Source of the DNA: Bacteroidales bacterium
GTDB taxonomy: Bacteria > Bacteroidota > Bacteroidia > Bacteroidales > F082
Reading direction: 5' to 3'
Length of the DNA stretch: 64,000 nt
NCBI GenBank assembly: GCA_014860665.1
Contig: JACZJI010000076.1
Span: forward strand, 1-64,000
Translations under genes and position numbers: made by a program
Notes under the pieces: generated by a model
The model's database searches: none
Told to the model about the DNA's origin: nothing
What the model saw: only the letters and a program-made list of their open reading frames with translations
In this document: positions 37,459-45,834 of the stretch, piece after piece
Layout of the letters: each line of letters starts with the position of its first letter
How positions within the stretch are numbered: position 1 is the stretch's first letter

Positions 37459-38361
37459 CTAAGGCACAGAATGCCCCAAACCTGCTTCGTAAATTTTAAA
37501 CCAGTTTTCAGTCGATAAAGAAATTTCCAGTGCTTTTAAAGCTTGGTGAATACGCTCTATTTTTCCGGTTCCCAGTATCGGAAGGATTCCAACAGGATGC
37601 CGAAGTAACCATGCAAAAATCAGAACATCAATAGATTTGATGCCAAGTTCTTCTGCTACTTCTGATAATTTTCTGTGAATTCTTCTGCTTGCATCATCAT
37701 CAGGATGTATTAACTTCCCTCCAGCAAGCGGTGACCATGCCATGGGATGTATTTTTTCTTTCTGAAAAAATGAAATATTACCATTCTCAAAATGTTCCAA
37801 ATCATAAGGGGAAATCTCTACCTGGTTTGTAACTAGTTTGTTATCAAAGTAATGGTTTAACATTTCAAAATCAGCAATGCTGAAGTTAGAAACTCCAAAA
37901 TTCAACACCTTTCCTGAGTCTCTTAATTCTTTAAATGCCTTGGCTGTCTCTTCAGGATTCATGAGTGGGTCAGAACGATGAATAAGTAAAAGATCAATAT
38001 AATCTGTGCCAAAGTTTCTAAGAGAACGGTTAACACTTTCTATAATATGCTCGTAACTTGTGTCGTAGTATTGAAAATTTTTCTTGAGATTGCTGTCAAA
38101 CTTCTGGATGATTCCACATTTTGTAACGATTTGTATCTTAGTCCTTAACTCTGGTTTTAGCTTTAAAGCTTCGCCAAAAAGTGCCTCGCATTGAGCTTGT
38201 CCATAAATATCGGCATGATCAAAGGTCGTGACACCGGTTTCCAACAATTCTTCTATATAATTCAGGATTTCTCGGGATGACATTTTCCATTCTTTCAAAC
38301 GCCAGAATCCGGCAACAAAACGTGATACTTCCAGCGAAGGAGACAAGTTAATTTTATTCAT
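37459..38361 (-). CDS. Aldo/keto reductase
   Basis: 300 residues. The AKR barrel is complete, with the catalytic set Asp (FDHADIYG), Tyr in the same motif, Lys (IVTKCGI) and His (LLIHRSDPLM). GVSNFSI and the NADPH-binding end ILPILGTGKIERIHQAL follow. It resembles the YdhF-type oxidoreductases. The gene is 32 bp downstream of a universal stress gene on the same strand and may be co-transcribed. The substrate is unknown. Confidence 0.9.
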   Translation of the reverse strand: MNKINLSPSLEVSRFVAGFWRLKEWKMSSREILNYIEELLETGVTTFDHADIYGQAQCEALFGEALKLKPELRTKIQIVTKCGIIQKFDSNLKKNFQYYDTSYEHIIESVNRSLRNFGTDYIDLLLIHRSDPLMNPEETAKAFKELRDSGKVLNFGVSNFSIADFEMLNHYFDNKLVTNQVEISPYDLEHFENGNISFFQKEKIHPMAWSPLAGGKLIHPDDDASRRIHRKLSEVAEELGIKSIDVLIFAWLLRHPVGILPILGTGKIERIHQALKALEISLSTENWFKIYEAGLGHSVP

Positions 38362-38393
38362 AAAAAATTTGAAAATTAAAGTAAATGATTGAT

Positions 38394-39263
38394 TTAAATG
38401 TTAATAGCCAGTAATGGCAATTCAAGACTAAAAAGATCTTTTTTACGAAGTTTGTGCGTGGAAAAGAGGTTTCCTAACAGATGTTTTTTGCCAGGCAGAA
38501 ATGAAACAAGATCAATCAGATATTGTTCTGTGAAATCATTGATTGCTTCTTTTTCATTTTCAGTTTTGATCAGATGGAAATTAATTTTGCCCTCTATTCG
38601 ACTTTGTTCAAATTCATTCTCAAGTTTTTTCATCAGCAAAGAAGTGTTTTCTATTTCTTTTTCTCTAGTGAAATGACATACTTGGACAGGCGCATCGTGA
38701 CTTTCTAATATTTTAAGAAGAAGTCTCAGTACATCAGTGTCCAATGGATTAAAGCTGGTTGTGTACAGTACGTTACTGATTTTAAAAGTATTAAAATCAG
38801 CTGGCACAGCGAGAACCGGAACAGAAGACCTGTACATAATTTTTTCAGCCATCCTGCCTTCCAGAAATCCTTTTTTTCCGCTTCCTTGTGTAGCCATAAA
38901 TACCAGATCAGGCTGAAGTTCTTCGATCGTTTCTGTTATTTCCCATCGGGGATCGCCACCTAAAAGAGTATGTTTTAACCGGATCTTGTATTTTTTTTCT
39001 TTGATTAAACTATTCAACTCCTGCTTCAAACTATCCATCTCTCTTTCTGCTTGTTCTTTCAGTGCTAAAATAATGTCACTGTTGAAAAAAGTATCAGTTT
39101 CCATTCCTGTGCCAATAAATCCGGAATCCGGAATCATCACCTGATCGTTATAAATATGGAAAAGATGAACTATGGATTCTTCTTTTCCCAGGAAATCAAA
39201 AGCATATTTGCAGGAATTAAGACTCCCTTCTGAAAAATCGACAGGTATTAGGATGGTTTTCAT
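38394..39263 (-). CDS. Universal stress protein with two UspA domains
   Basis: 289 residues. The first UspA domain (1-155) has the start MKTILIPVDFSEGSLNSCKYA and the ATP-binding signature TQGSGKKGFLEGRMAEKI followed by SVPVLAVP. The second half (165-289) is a degenerate domain that keeps DLVSFLPGKKH...LPLLAI but lacks the glycine-rich loop. It is probably an ATP-binding stress regulator in the cytoplasm. It has its own promoter box and runs into the aldo/keto reductase gene. Confidence 0.9.
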   Translation of the reverse strand: MKTILIPVDFSEGSLNSCKYAFDFLGKEESIVHLFHIYNDQVMIPDSGFIGTGMETDTFFNSDIILALKEQAEREMDSLKQELNSLIKEKKYKIRLKHTLLGGDPRWEITETIEELQPDLVFMATQGSGKKGFLEGRMAEKIMYRSSVPVLAVPADFNTFKISNVLYTTSFNPLDTDVLRLLLKILESHDAPVQVCHFTREKEIENTSLLMKKLENEFEQSRIEGKINFHLIKTENEKEAINDFTEQYLIDLVSFLPGKKHLLGNLFSTHKLRKKDLFSLELPLLAINI

Positions 39264-39314
39264 GGCATTTGTTTAAAGTGAAACATTATTAAATCAAAGT
39301 GAAAACTTAATATA

Positions 39315-39322
39315 CAAAAGTA
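39315..39322 (-). promoter_or_regulatory. -7 promoter box of the usp gene
   Basis: The reverse strand reads TACTTTTG, a full TAnnTTTG match, about 50 bp before the usp start codon. Confidence 0.5.
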
Positions 39323-39328
39323 ATTATT

Positions 39329-40408
39329 TTAAATGCCAAGGGCAAGTCCTGTAAGGCCAATCAAAAATCCTACAGCGATGTTTAAGAGCTTTACGACAAT
39401 AAATGCTCTCCTGGATTCAGCAAGCAATGGAAGACTCCCGTGACCATCCTGAACAATGGAACTGGCCAATAGTATACTGAAAGGAAGTGCGCCATTTGCA
39501 AAAAGCAACACAAAAATCAAATGTGGACCGGATTCTGGAATAATGCCAATTAGAACCGCAGTAATCAGAATCAATATCAGGTTTTGGTGAATTAACTGAT
39601 TTAGATCGAAATATTTCATTAGGAAAGCAATGGCTACCAAAGTAAAAAATGTCCATAGAAAGATTTTTGAGAAGTGTTTTTTGATGATATGGCCCCATAA
39701 ATGCTTTTCCAGAAAGTGGTCGTTGACAATTAGAATAACTATCGTGGAAAGCGAAATCACGATGAAGAAGGTAACTTTTATCCAGAGTGGATCGGAATCA
39801 TTGGCAGCACCTTTCTGTCCTAAATGAATAAGTTGATAAAGGCTTCCCCCTGAAATGTACTGATCCATGTAAATGAAAGTCACAAAAAACAGAATACTCA
39901 CGAGCATCAAAGCCCGGGTAGGACGCATGTGTTTTACCTGGTGCCAGGATGTTTTCAGATTGAAACCTGAACACTCTGGTACCTCATGAACATGCATATG
40001 ATTTTTGTGACCCTTTCCCAAAAGATTTCTTTTGAAGAAGCGCTCTACTAAAATTCCCGAGAGTATTGCTATAACAAAAATCAATAAATTCAGTAAGAGT
40101 GCTTTTTGAGGAAATAAGGAAAACATCGCAAATGCTTCGTCGCCGGAGGTGGCAATCATTGTAGCAACTAGTCCGCCGGTTCCAATGATATCATGAATGT
40201 AAAGTGAAACAGCTGTATAAGCACCTAAACAACCAGGGATAATTCCTAAAAAAGAGCCCAGAAAAACCTGCTGTATTTTATTTTTTTTAATTCCCTTGCT
40301 CCATAATCCTTTGGTCAGCACATTTAAATACTCAATAATGAGCATCATAGACATAACAAACAGTGTGATTAAAAGTGTTTGTTTGATGACCGGAAAGATT
40401 GCAATCAT
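39329..40408 (-). CDS. Putative manganese / arsenic-efflux-type permease
   Basis: 359 residues with about ten membrane helices and an internal duplication. Each half carries an acidic glycine-rich motif (SFLGIIPGCLGAYTAV in the first, AVLIGIIPESGPHLIFV in the second). A cytoplasmic His-rich loop sits between them (GHKNHMHVHE). This is the family named putative manganese transporter or arsenic efflux protein in annotation databases. The His-rich loop suggests a transition metal. The usp gene follows 65 bp downstream with its own promoter. Confidence 0.78.
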   Translation of the reverse strand: MIAIFPVIKQTLLITLFVMSMMLIIEYLNVLTKGLWSKGIKKNKIQQVFLGSFLGIIPGCLGAYTAVSLYIHDIIGTGGLVATMIATSGDEAFAMFSLFPQKALLLNLLIFVIAILSGILVERFFKRNLLGKGHKNHMHVHEVPECSGFNLKTSWHQVKHMRPTRALMLVSILFFVTFIYMDQYISGGSLYQLIHLGQKGAANDSDPLWIKVTFFIVISLSTIVILIVNDHFLEKHLWGHIIKKHFSKIFLWTFFTLVAIAFLMKYFDLNQLIHQNLILILITAVLIGIIPESGPHLIFVLLFANGALPFSILLASSIVQDGHGSLPLLAESRRAFIVVKLLNIAVGFLIGLTGLALGI

Positions 40409-40536
40409 AATTGTGAAATTTGGAAAATAAAAATAATCATTAATAATGAATGGGACTGAATTTAGAAAACTAGTTTAAAAACGAAATAAATAAGCTGTTT
40501 TTCATCAATTCAGATTTATATTTATCTGGAATTCTT

Positions 40537-40544
40537 TAATTTTG
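40537..40544 (+). promoter_or_regulatory. -7 promoter box of the Rrf2 gene
   Basis: TAATTTTG fits TAnnTTTG, 31 bp before the ATG at 40576. The box lies in the divergent gap with the permease gene, so an Rrf2 site there could affect both; no palindrome was obvious. Confidence 0.5.
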
Positions 40545-40575
40545 ACACTTAAATACTTTAATACCACAATCGACC

Positions 40576-40995
40576 ATGTCTCATATTTTTAACTTGACTG
40601 AAGGCGCATCCATTGCTTTGCACTCAATGGTAATTATAGCCAAAAATGATTCAAAAGGCATAACTAACGTAAATGATCTGGCTGCTAAAACCGGAAGCTC
40701 AAAATATCATACTTCCAAAATCATGCAAAAATTGGTAAAGGACGGATATCTTAATTCAACGAGGGGGCCTGCTGGTGGTTTTTATCTTGCCAAAAAGCCT
40801 GAAAATATTACGCTAAAAGAAATCTATGAGTCTGTTGAGGGAAAAATTGAGATGACAACATGTCCTGTGAACAGGTCTTTTTGTCCTTTCGGAGGTTGCA
40901 TTTTTGATGATATAACAGTTAAGATGACAAATGAGTTTGTGAATTATATCAGCTCACGAACTCTGGCCCATTATGTTGGAAACAACGCTTACTAA
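40576..40995 (+). CDS. Rrf2-family iron-sulfur transcriptional regulator
   Basis: 139 residues. An N-terminal winged helix (GASIALHSMVIIAKND, LAAKTGSSKYHTSKIMQKLV) is followed by the wing STRGPAGGFYLAKKP. Three cysteines in CPVNRSFCPFGGC (about 95-107) are placed as in the Fe-S cluster-binding Rrf2 proteins NsrR, IscR and RsrR. It probably senses nitric oxide, redox state or cluster supply. The neighbouring convergent truncated haemoglobin gene makes an NO link attractive, but no operator was identified. Confidence 0.9.
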   Translation: MSHIFNLTEGASIALHSMVIIAKNDSKGITNVNDLAAKTGSSKYHTSKIMQKLVKDGYLNSTRGPAGGFYLAKKPENITLKEIYESVEGKIEMTTCPVNRSFCPFGGCIFDDITVKMTNEFVNYISSRTLAHYVGNNAY

Positions 40996-41057
40996 GAATA
41001 CGTAAATTCTTTTGTAATTTTTAGTAAGAGATCGAGCTGGTTATTTTGGAAACAGGA

Positions 41058-41423
41058 TTAACGGTTTCTAAGAAATTCAGCTGCATTTTGAAAATAATCC
41101 CACAAAAATTCTTTGTACTCAGGTTGGATTTCTGATTGATCAAGAGCTGCTTTCATATTGCCCAGCCAATGGGCAATAGTTTCATCCTGTACCGGAAATT
41201 GCACATGTCGTCTCCTTAAGGCCGGATGGCCGCGCTGCTCTGAATATGTTTGTGGACCACCAAGGTACTGGATCATAAACAGAGTAAGCCGTTCCTGTGC
41301 TGCATCAAAATCTCCCTGGTAAAGCGGAGAAAGCACAGTGTCTTTTCTTATTCCCGTATAAAAATCGTGGATCAGTTTTCGAATATTTTGCTCACCGATT
41401 TTATCATACATACTTATTTCCAT
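41058..41423 (-). CDS. Truncated haemoglobin (group II-like)
   Basis: 121 residues matching the 2-over-2 globins: YDKIGEQNIRKLIHDFY, LFMIQYLGGPQTYSEQRGHP and RRRHVQFPV with the proximal haem-ligand His, then AIAHW-like TIAHWLGNM. The pattern is closest to group II (GlbO). Such globins bind O2 and NO and may detoxify NO or act in redox signalling. The gene is convergent with the Rrf2 regulator (62 bp between stop codons). Translation may start at MEISM or at the Met four residues later. Confidence 0.88.
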   Translation of the reverse strand: MEISMYDKIGEQNIRKLIHDFYTGIRKDTVLSPLYQGDFDAAQERLTLFMIQYLGGPQTYSEQRGHPALRRRHVQFPVQDETIAHWLGNMKAALDQSEIQPEYKEFLWDYFQNAAEFLRNR

Positions 41424-41519
41424 AAGGTTCTTGTCAATTAATTATAAATCTTTTGTGTTAGCCTTATTCCCGAGGCAAAAATCCTATCTCATTCGTAAAT
41501 GTCCTTATATACCAAAACC

Positions 41520-41543
41520 AAATTCAGGAAAATTTCCTGAATT
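41520..41543. terminator. Probable terminator of yidC
   Basis: AAATTCAGGAAA is followed at once by ATTTCCTGAATTT, a near-perfect inverted repeat. It lies 37 bp past the yidC stop codon and upstream of the globin start. Confidence 0.6.
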
Positions 41544-41579
41544 TGGAATTTAAAAAGATCAGATTTTTCTTGAAAATAA

Positions 41580-43490
41580 TTACCTTTTACTCTGTTTAGC
41601 CGCTTCTTCCAGTCTCTTTTGGAAAGCTGACTTTTTCTTTGGTTTTTTCTTATTCATCTCAATTTGCTTCAGCAGTTTTTCCTCGTTGACCGTTTTTTGG
41701 AAAATGTACATCTGAATGAAAGTGATGATGTTAGCGAGGAAGTAATAGTAGCTTAACCCTGAAGCATAATCGTTAAAGATTCCCATGAACATGATAGGCA
41801 TGATGTACATCATGGTTTTCATTCCTGGCATGCCCTGTGTCTGTGACCCCATCATCTGGTTGTTCAGGTAGGTGTACATCACGGTGGAAACAGTCATGAG
41901 CAGGGTGAAAAGACTCACATGGTCACCGTACATGGGAATGTTCCAAGGCAAATGAAGTATGGAATCGTAAGTTGAAAGGTCGTGTGCCCAAAGGAAAGGC
42001 TGCTGCCGGAGCTGGATTGCCGAAGGGAAAAACTCAAACATGGCAAACAAAATAGGCATCTGCAAGAGCATTGGAACACATCCGGACGCCGGATTGGCTC
42101 CTGCTTTCCTGTATAGATCCATGACAGCCTGCTGCTTTTTCATGGAGTCTTCCTTTTTGGGATATTTTGCGTTGATCGCATCTACCTCAGGTTTCAAAAC
42201 CCTCATCTTAGCAGATGATTTGTATGTTTTGGAAGCAATTGGGAAGAGGACTAATTTCAATAATACAGTAAGTACAAGAATTACGATACCATAATTCCAA
42301 CCAAAGCCTCCCAACCAGTCAAATACAGGGATAATGATATACTCATTAATCCATGCCAACAGGAAAAATCCCCAACCGATAGGAATCTGTCTTTCGAGCT
42401 TTAGTCCGTAGGATTTTAATGTATAGAACTTATTGGGACCAAAATAAAATCTTAAATCAATAGGTTTAGGATCTAATACGTTGAAAGGGAGAGTCAAATC
42501 AGCCGACATGGTTTTTAGATAATTTTTCATTCCGGCTTCGTCTTGCTTTTCTTTATGTACATTAAGAACGCCATCATTAAAATAGTTGTCAGCGATTAAA
42601 GTACTTGAGAAAAAACGTTGTTTAAATGATACCCACCTCAGCTTAGTCGTTATTTCTTTCTTTTCGTCTTTATTTTTGTTTAGGTTATCAACACTTTCCT
42701 TATAGTATTTATAATAAACTGTTGATCCGCTAAACCTGTCGACATTTTTCTCCTCCTGAAGCATATCGGCGTACCATTTCAAATCAATGGAATTCATGTT
42801 AGCCGGGATAATTCCTTGCATGTTATGAAGGTTTATCTTAAATCCTAACATGTAATTATCACCTTTGAAGGTGTAATCATATTCGATATAACTAGGGTCA
42901 GAACCTCTTTCGTTTTTGGGGCGGGCATAAAGCCTCATACGAAACGTGAGGGTTTTGTTACCGCTCACCGAAAAATTATTCTGAGATGAGTCACTGAGAA
43001 CAGGTTCGAAATATAAGTTGCTGGTTTTTACCAACTGATTATCTGAGAAGAAAGATATTCCAAAATTGCTTGTTGTAGAGTCAAAAAGATATAACGGTTT
43101 CTGATCCCAGGTTTTATATTTTTTTAATTCCACAGAAGAGATAAAACCGCCTTTTTTACTGATTTTAAATATGGCAAGGTCAGTTTGCAAGGTGTAATAT
43201 TGCTCTTTGCCTGTAGCACTGGACGAAAAAACACCGGTTGGCTGAGCGGTTTTTTGCTGAACAGCGGTATTATTATTTGTGCTCTGGCCGGCGTTTGACT
43301 GAGGATAGTTTTTTTGTTCAGCTGCTGCTTTTATCTTGTTAACGGAATCCTGCACTTGCTGAACCATTGCAAGAGAATCCTGGGTATGCTTTTGTTTGGC
43401 GATTTCTTCCTTCGACGGACTCATCCAAATACCCCAAATCACCAAAATGGCTGCAATTAACAGAAAACCTAGCGTGGAATTTTTATTCAT
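41580..43490 (-). CDS. yidC: Membrane protein insertase YidC
   Basis: 636 residues with Gram-negative YidC architecture. An N-terminal anchor (about 6-24) is followed by a Gln/Asn-rich linker and a large periplasmic beta-sandwich (about 95-370). The conserved five-helix insertase core (about 375-610) has WNYGIVILVLTVLLKLVLFP, MKKQQAVMDLYRKAGANPASGCVP and QMPILFAMFEFFP. The C-terminus is Lys-rich (KKKPKKK), able to touch ribosomes. It inserts proteins into the inner membrane with or without SecYEG. A promoter box lies 32 bp upstream. Confidence 0.97.
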   Translation of the reverse strand: MNKNSTLGFLLIAAILVIWGIWMSPSKEEIAKQKHTQDSLAMVQQVQDSVNKIKAAAEQKNYPQSNAGQSTNNNTAVQQKTAQPTGVFSSSATGKEQYYTLQTDLAIFKISKKGGFISSVELKKYKTWDQKPLYLFDSTTSNFGISFFSDNQLVKTSNLYFEPVLSDSSQNNFSVSGNKTLTFRMRLYARPKNERGSDPSYIEYDYTFKGDNYMLGFKINLHNMQGIIPANMNSIDLKWYADMLQEEKNVDRFSGSTVYYKYYKESVDNLNKNKDEKKEITTKLRWVSFKQRFFSSTLIADNYFNDGVLNVHKEKQDEAGMKNYLKTMSADLTLPFNVLDPKPIDLRFYFGPNKFYTLKSYGLKLERQIPIGWGFFLLAWINEYIIIPVFDWLGGFGWNYGIVILVLTVLLKLVLFPIASKTYKSSAKMRVLKPEVDAINAKYPKKEDSMKKQQAVMDLYRKAGANPASGCVPMLLQMPILFAMFEFFPSAIQLRQQPFLWAHDLSTYDSILHLPWNIPMYGDHVSLFTLLMTVSTVMYTYLNNQMMGSQTQGMPGMKTMMYIMPIMFMGIFNDYASGLSYYYFLANIITFIQMYIFQKTVNEEKLLKQIEMNKKKPKKKSAFQKRLEEAAKQSKR

Positions 43491-43521
43491 CTGCTTTAAT
43501 GTAAAATAAAGTAAGAGGGCG

Positions 43522-43529
43522 CAAAGTTA
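43522..43529 (-). promoter_or_regulatory. -7 promoter box of yidC
   Basis: The reverse strand reads TAACTTTG, a full TAnnTTTG match, 32 bp before the yidC start. The rest of the 350-bp gap to the divergent marC gene shows nothing I recognise. Confidence 0.55.
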
Positions 43530-43840
43530 ATTAGAAAATTAATATCAAGTGGCAGTAAAAAATCGTGCCAGTCTATATTTCGGTAAGTTGGAAGGAAATT
43601 TTGTCAGTCCAGAATCTTAAAATTATGTGACAGAAGGTATGTGAGTATTAAATTTTGTTGTTTAAAAAAAACGTTAAATAATGCTGTTTGATCATTTGCT
43701 GCATCACTCAGACCTTGGCAAATCTATAAATTAATCCCATCTTTGTACGTCTGTTTTGGTCAGTGAATCAAAGACAGAATATAATTTTTGTTTTGGATTT
43801 ACTTCGCCTATTTATAATAATATATTGAAAATCAGTTAAA

Positions 43841-44458
43841 ATGACTTCCGGACTTTTTACTTATGCACTAACAGTTTTCACAGGTTTTTTTGCTATTATG
43901 AACCCTATTGCCAATACTCCGGTTTTTCTTGGTTTAGTGGGCGACAGAGATGAAATCACCAAAAAGAAAATTGCCAAAACGTCTTGCATTACAGCTTTTA
44001 TCATTGTGTTGTTTTTTGTAATTCTCGGAAAATATCTGTTTGAACTTTTCGGTATTACGATTCCGGCATTTAAAATTACAGGCGGTATTTTACTGTTTTA
44101 TGTGGGATTTGAAATGCTTCAATCCAAGAAATCAAAAATTCATCACCAGGAAGATGTGGAACCCGACGAAGGCGTGGCGATTTCACCGCTTGCAATCCCG
44201 ATTCTTGCTGGTCCCGGAACCATTGTTACGGCCATGAACGATGTTACCAAAGGCAGCTATATTCATATAGCCATTGTCCTAGTGATCTTTGCTGTGATGA
44301 TTTATCTGACATACCTGGCTTTTTCTTTGAGTGAAAAAATTGTCGAAAAACTCGGACAAAATATTATTACCGTGGTAGGGAAGATTATGGGATTGATTTT
44401 GGCTATCATTGGAACAGACATGGCCATCGCGGGAATTAAGATTGCTTTTAAAATGTGA
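43841..44458 (+). CDS. MarC-family integral membrane protein
   Basis: 205 residues with six membrane helices. MarC/NAAT signatures are present: FFAIMNPIANTPVFLGLV near the start, AFKITGGILLFYVGFEML in the middle, and SPLAIPILAGPGTIVTAMN with LGQNIITVVGKIMGLILAIIGTDM near the end. The family function is not settled. The end of the gene lies 10 bp before the isochorismatase-like gene, so the two are probably co-transcribed. Confidence 0.9.
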   Translation: MTSGLFTYALTVFTGFFAIMNPIANTPVFLGLVGDRDEITKKKIAKTSCITAFIIVLFFVILGKYLFELFGITIPAFKITGGILLFYVGFEMLQSKKSKIHHQEDVEPDEGVAISPLAIPILAGPGTIVTAMNDVTKGSYIHIAIVLVIFAVMIYLTYLAFSLSEKIVEKLGQNIITVVGKIMGLILAIIGTDMAIAGIKIAFKM

Positions 44459-44468
44459 ATTTGAAAAT

Positions 44469-45047
44469 ATGATGAGCCTTTCAAAACAAGATACGCCGGC
44501 CCTTATTCTAATTGATATTCAAAAGGGTTTTGATGACATAGATTATTGGGGAGGTCACAGAAACAATCCTGAGGCTGAAAATAACGCTGCCAAATTGTTG
44601 AAACTTTGGAGAAAAAATTCCTTACCTGTTTTTCATGTAAAACACTGTTCGACCAGTCAACAATCGAGGTTGGTGGAAGGACAACCTGGAAATGATTTTA
44701 AAGAGGTGGTTGCACCGAAAGGCGAGGAACCGATCATCAAGAAAAATGTGAACAGCGCCTTTATCGGAACAGATTTGAAACAGCGGCTTGAACAATCAAA
44801 TATTAAAAAATTGGTGATTGTTGGCTTGACTACTGACCATTGTGTTTCGACCACGGTGCGCATGGCCGGCAATTTCGGATTTGATACTTATGTCGTTTTT
44901 GATGCCACAGCCACATTCGATAAAAAAGGACTGGAAGGGCAGGTGTATTCTGCCGAATTAATTCATGAAACAGCGCTTGCCAGCTTGGATGGTGAATTTG
45001 CCACGGTTGTTAAAACAGGACAACTTATAAAAGAATTGAGCTTATGA
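44469..45047 (+). CDS. Isochorismatase-family cysteine hydrolase
   Basis: 192 residues from MMSLSKQDTP; an upstream ATG at 44409 would overlap marC by 50 bp and is unlikely. The catalytic triad is visible as Asp in LILIDIQKGF, Lys in IIKKNVNSAF and Cys in TTDHCVSTTVRMA. Members hydrolyse amides or vinyl ethers such as nicotinamide, ureidoacrylate or isochorismate. Sequence alone does not choose between them. It sits between marC and a DUF4937 gene in a likely three-gene transcript. Confidence 0.88.
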   Translation: MMSLSKQDTPALILIDIQKGFDDIDYWGGHRNNPEAENNAAKLLKLWRKNSLPVFHVKHCSTSQQSRLVEGQPGNDFKEVVAPKGEEPIIKKNVNSAFIGTDLKQRLEQSNIKKLVIVGLTTDHCVSTTVRMAGNFGFDTYVVFDATATFDKKGLEGQVYSAELIHETALASLDGEFATVVKTGQLIKELSL

Positions 45048-45074
45048 AGTTTGCTCATCCATGAGAGAAAGATC

Positions 45075-45713
45075 ATGATTATAAAATGGATTGTCTGTGA
45101 GGTAGAAGATGAGAAAAAACAGGCGTTTTCTGCTGCACAGGAAAAATGGCTTGAAATCAAAGGTGCAAAGGGTTTCCTGGCTCAGGTGGGAGGTTGGGAC
45201 TTAGAAAATCAAAATGTTGCCTGTATTATTGCCTTCTGGGAAAGCAGAGCAGATTTGTATTCTTTTATGAGTAATCTTCATGACAAGATATTCCATGGTA
45301 ATAATCAGGTTGAAACATATAAGTCTATTCAGATCAGTCATTTTTATGATAGAATTGAGATGCGGGGGAGTGGTGAATCGTTACTTGAAGCTGCCCGGTT
45401 AAGTAAATTATTAAGGATTGCAGATTGTGAAGCTAAACCTGACAGAATTGCGCATTTTGAGAAAGTTCAAAAAGAAATCTGGCTTCCTGGAATGAAAGAT
45501 TCCAATGGTATGCTGGGTGGCGTTTTCTCGCAGGACATCAATCAAAACAACCATTATCTTGTGTCAACTTTCTGGGATACTCAAGAAAACCACAGTGATT
45601 ATGTGAAATTCAAGCTTCCTGTTTTTCAGAAGAAAGCTGATATAAAAAGTGATTTGCTGGATATTACCGGAAGAAAGGTGCGCTTAATGGATTCCTGGAG
45701 TATCATCAAATAA
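45075..45713 (+). CDS. DUF4937 (YdbC-type) dimeric alpha-beta barrel protein
   Basis: 212 residues from MIIKWIVCEVEDEKKQAF. An N-terminal half (1-95) with KWLEIKGAKGFLAQVGGWDLE and FMSNLHDKIF resembles Bacillus YdbC-type proteins of the antibiotic-biosynthesis-monooxygenase fold. A second, more divergent half (110-212) repeats the pattern with LPGMKDSNGMLGGVFS and FWDTQENHSDYV. The function is unknown; the fold often hosts small haem- or quinone-related reactions. The start at 45051 would add eight unsupported residues. Confidence 0.72.
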   Translation: MIIKWIVCEVEDEKKQAFSAAQEKWLEIKGAKGFLAQVGGWDLENQNVACIIAFWESRADLYSFMSNLHDKIFHGNNQVETYKSIQISHFYDRIEMRGSGESLLEAARLSKLLRIADCEAKPDRIAHFEKVQKEIWLPGMKDSNGMLGGVFSQDINQNNHYLVSTFWDTQENHSDYVKFKLPVFQKKADIKSDLLDITGRKVRLMDSWSIIK

Positions 45714-45777
45714 TAATAGCTTTCCCTTCAAATTTAGTTTCCTGTATTTTAATCTGCTAATTTAGTAGAGTAATACT

Positions 45778-45785
45778 TATTTTTG
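45778..45785 (+). promoter_or_regulatory. -7 promoter box of the porin gene
   Basis: TATTTTTG fits TAnnTTTG, 49 bp before the chosen ATG at 45835. Confidence 0.5.
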
Positions 45786-45834
45786 CATATTGTTTTAATA
45801 ATCTGCACATAAGTAGAAAATTGTATTGTACTTC

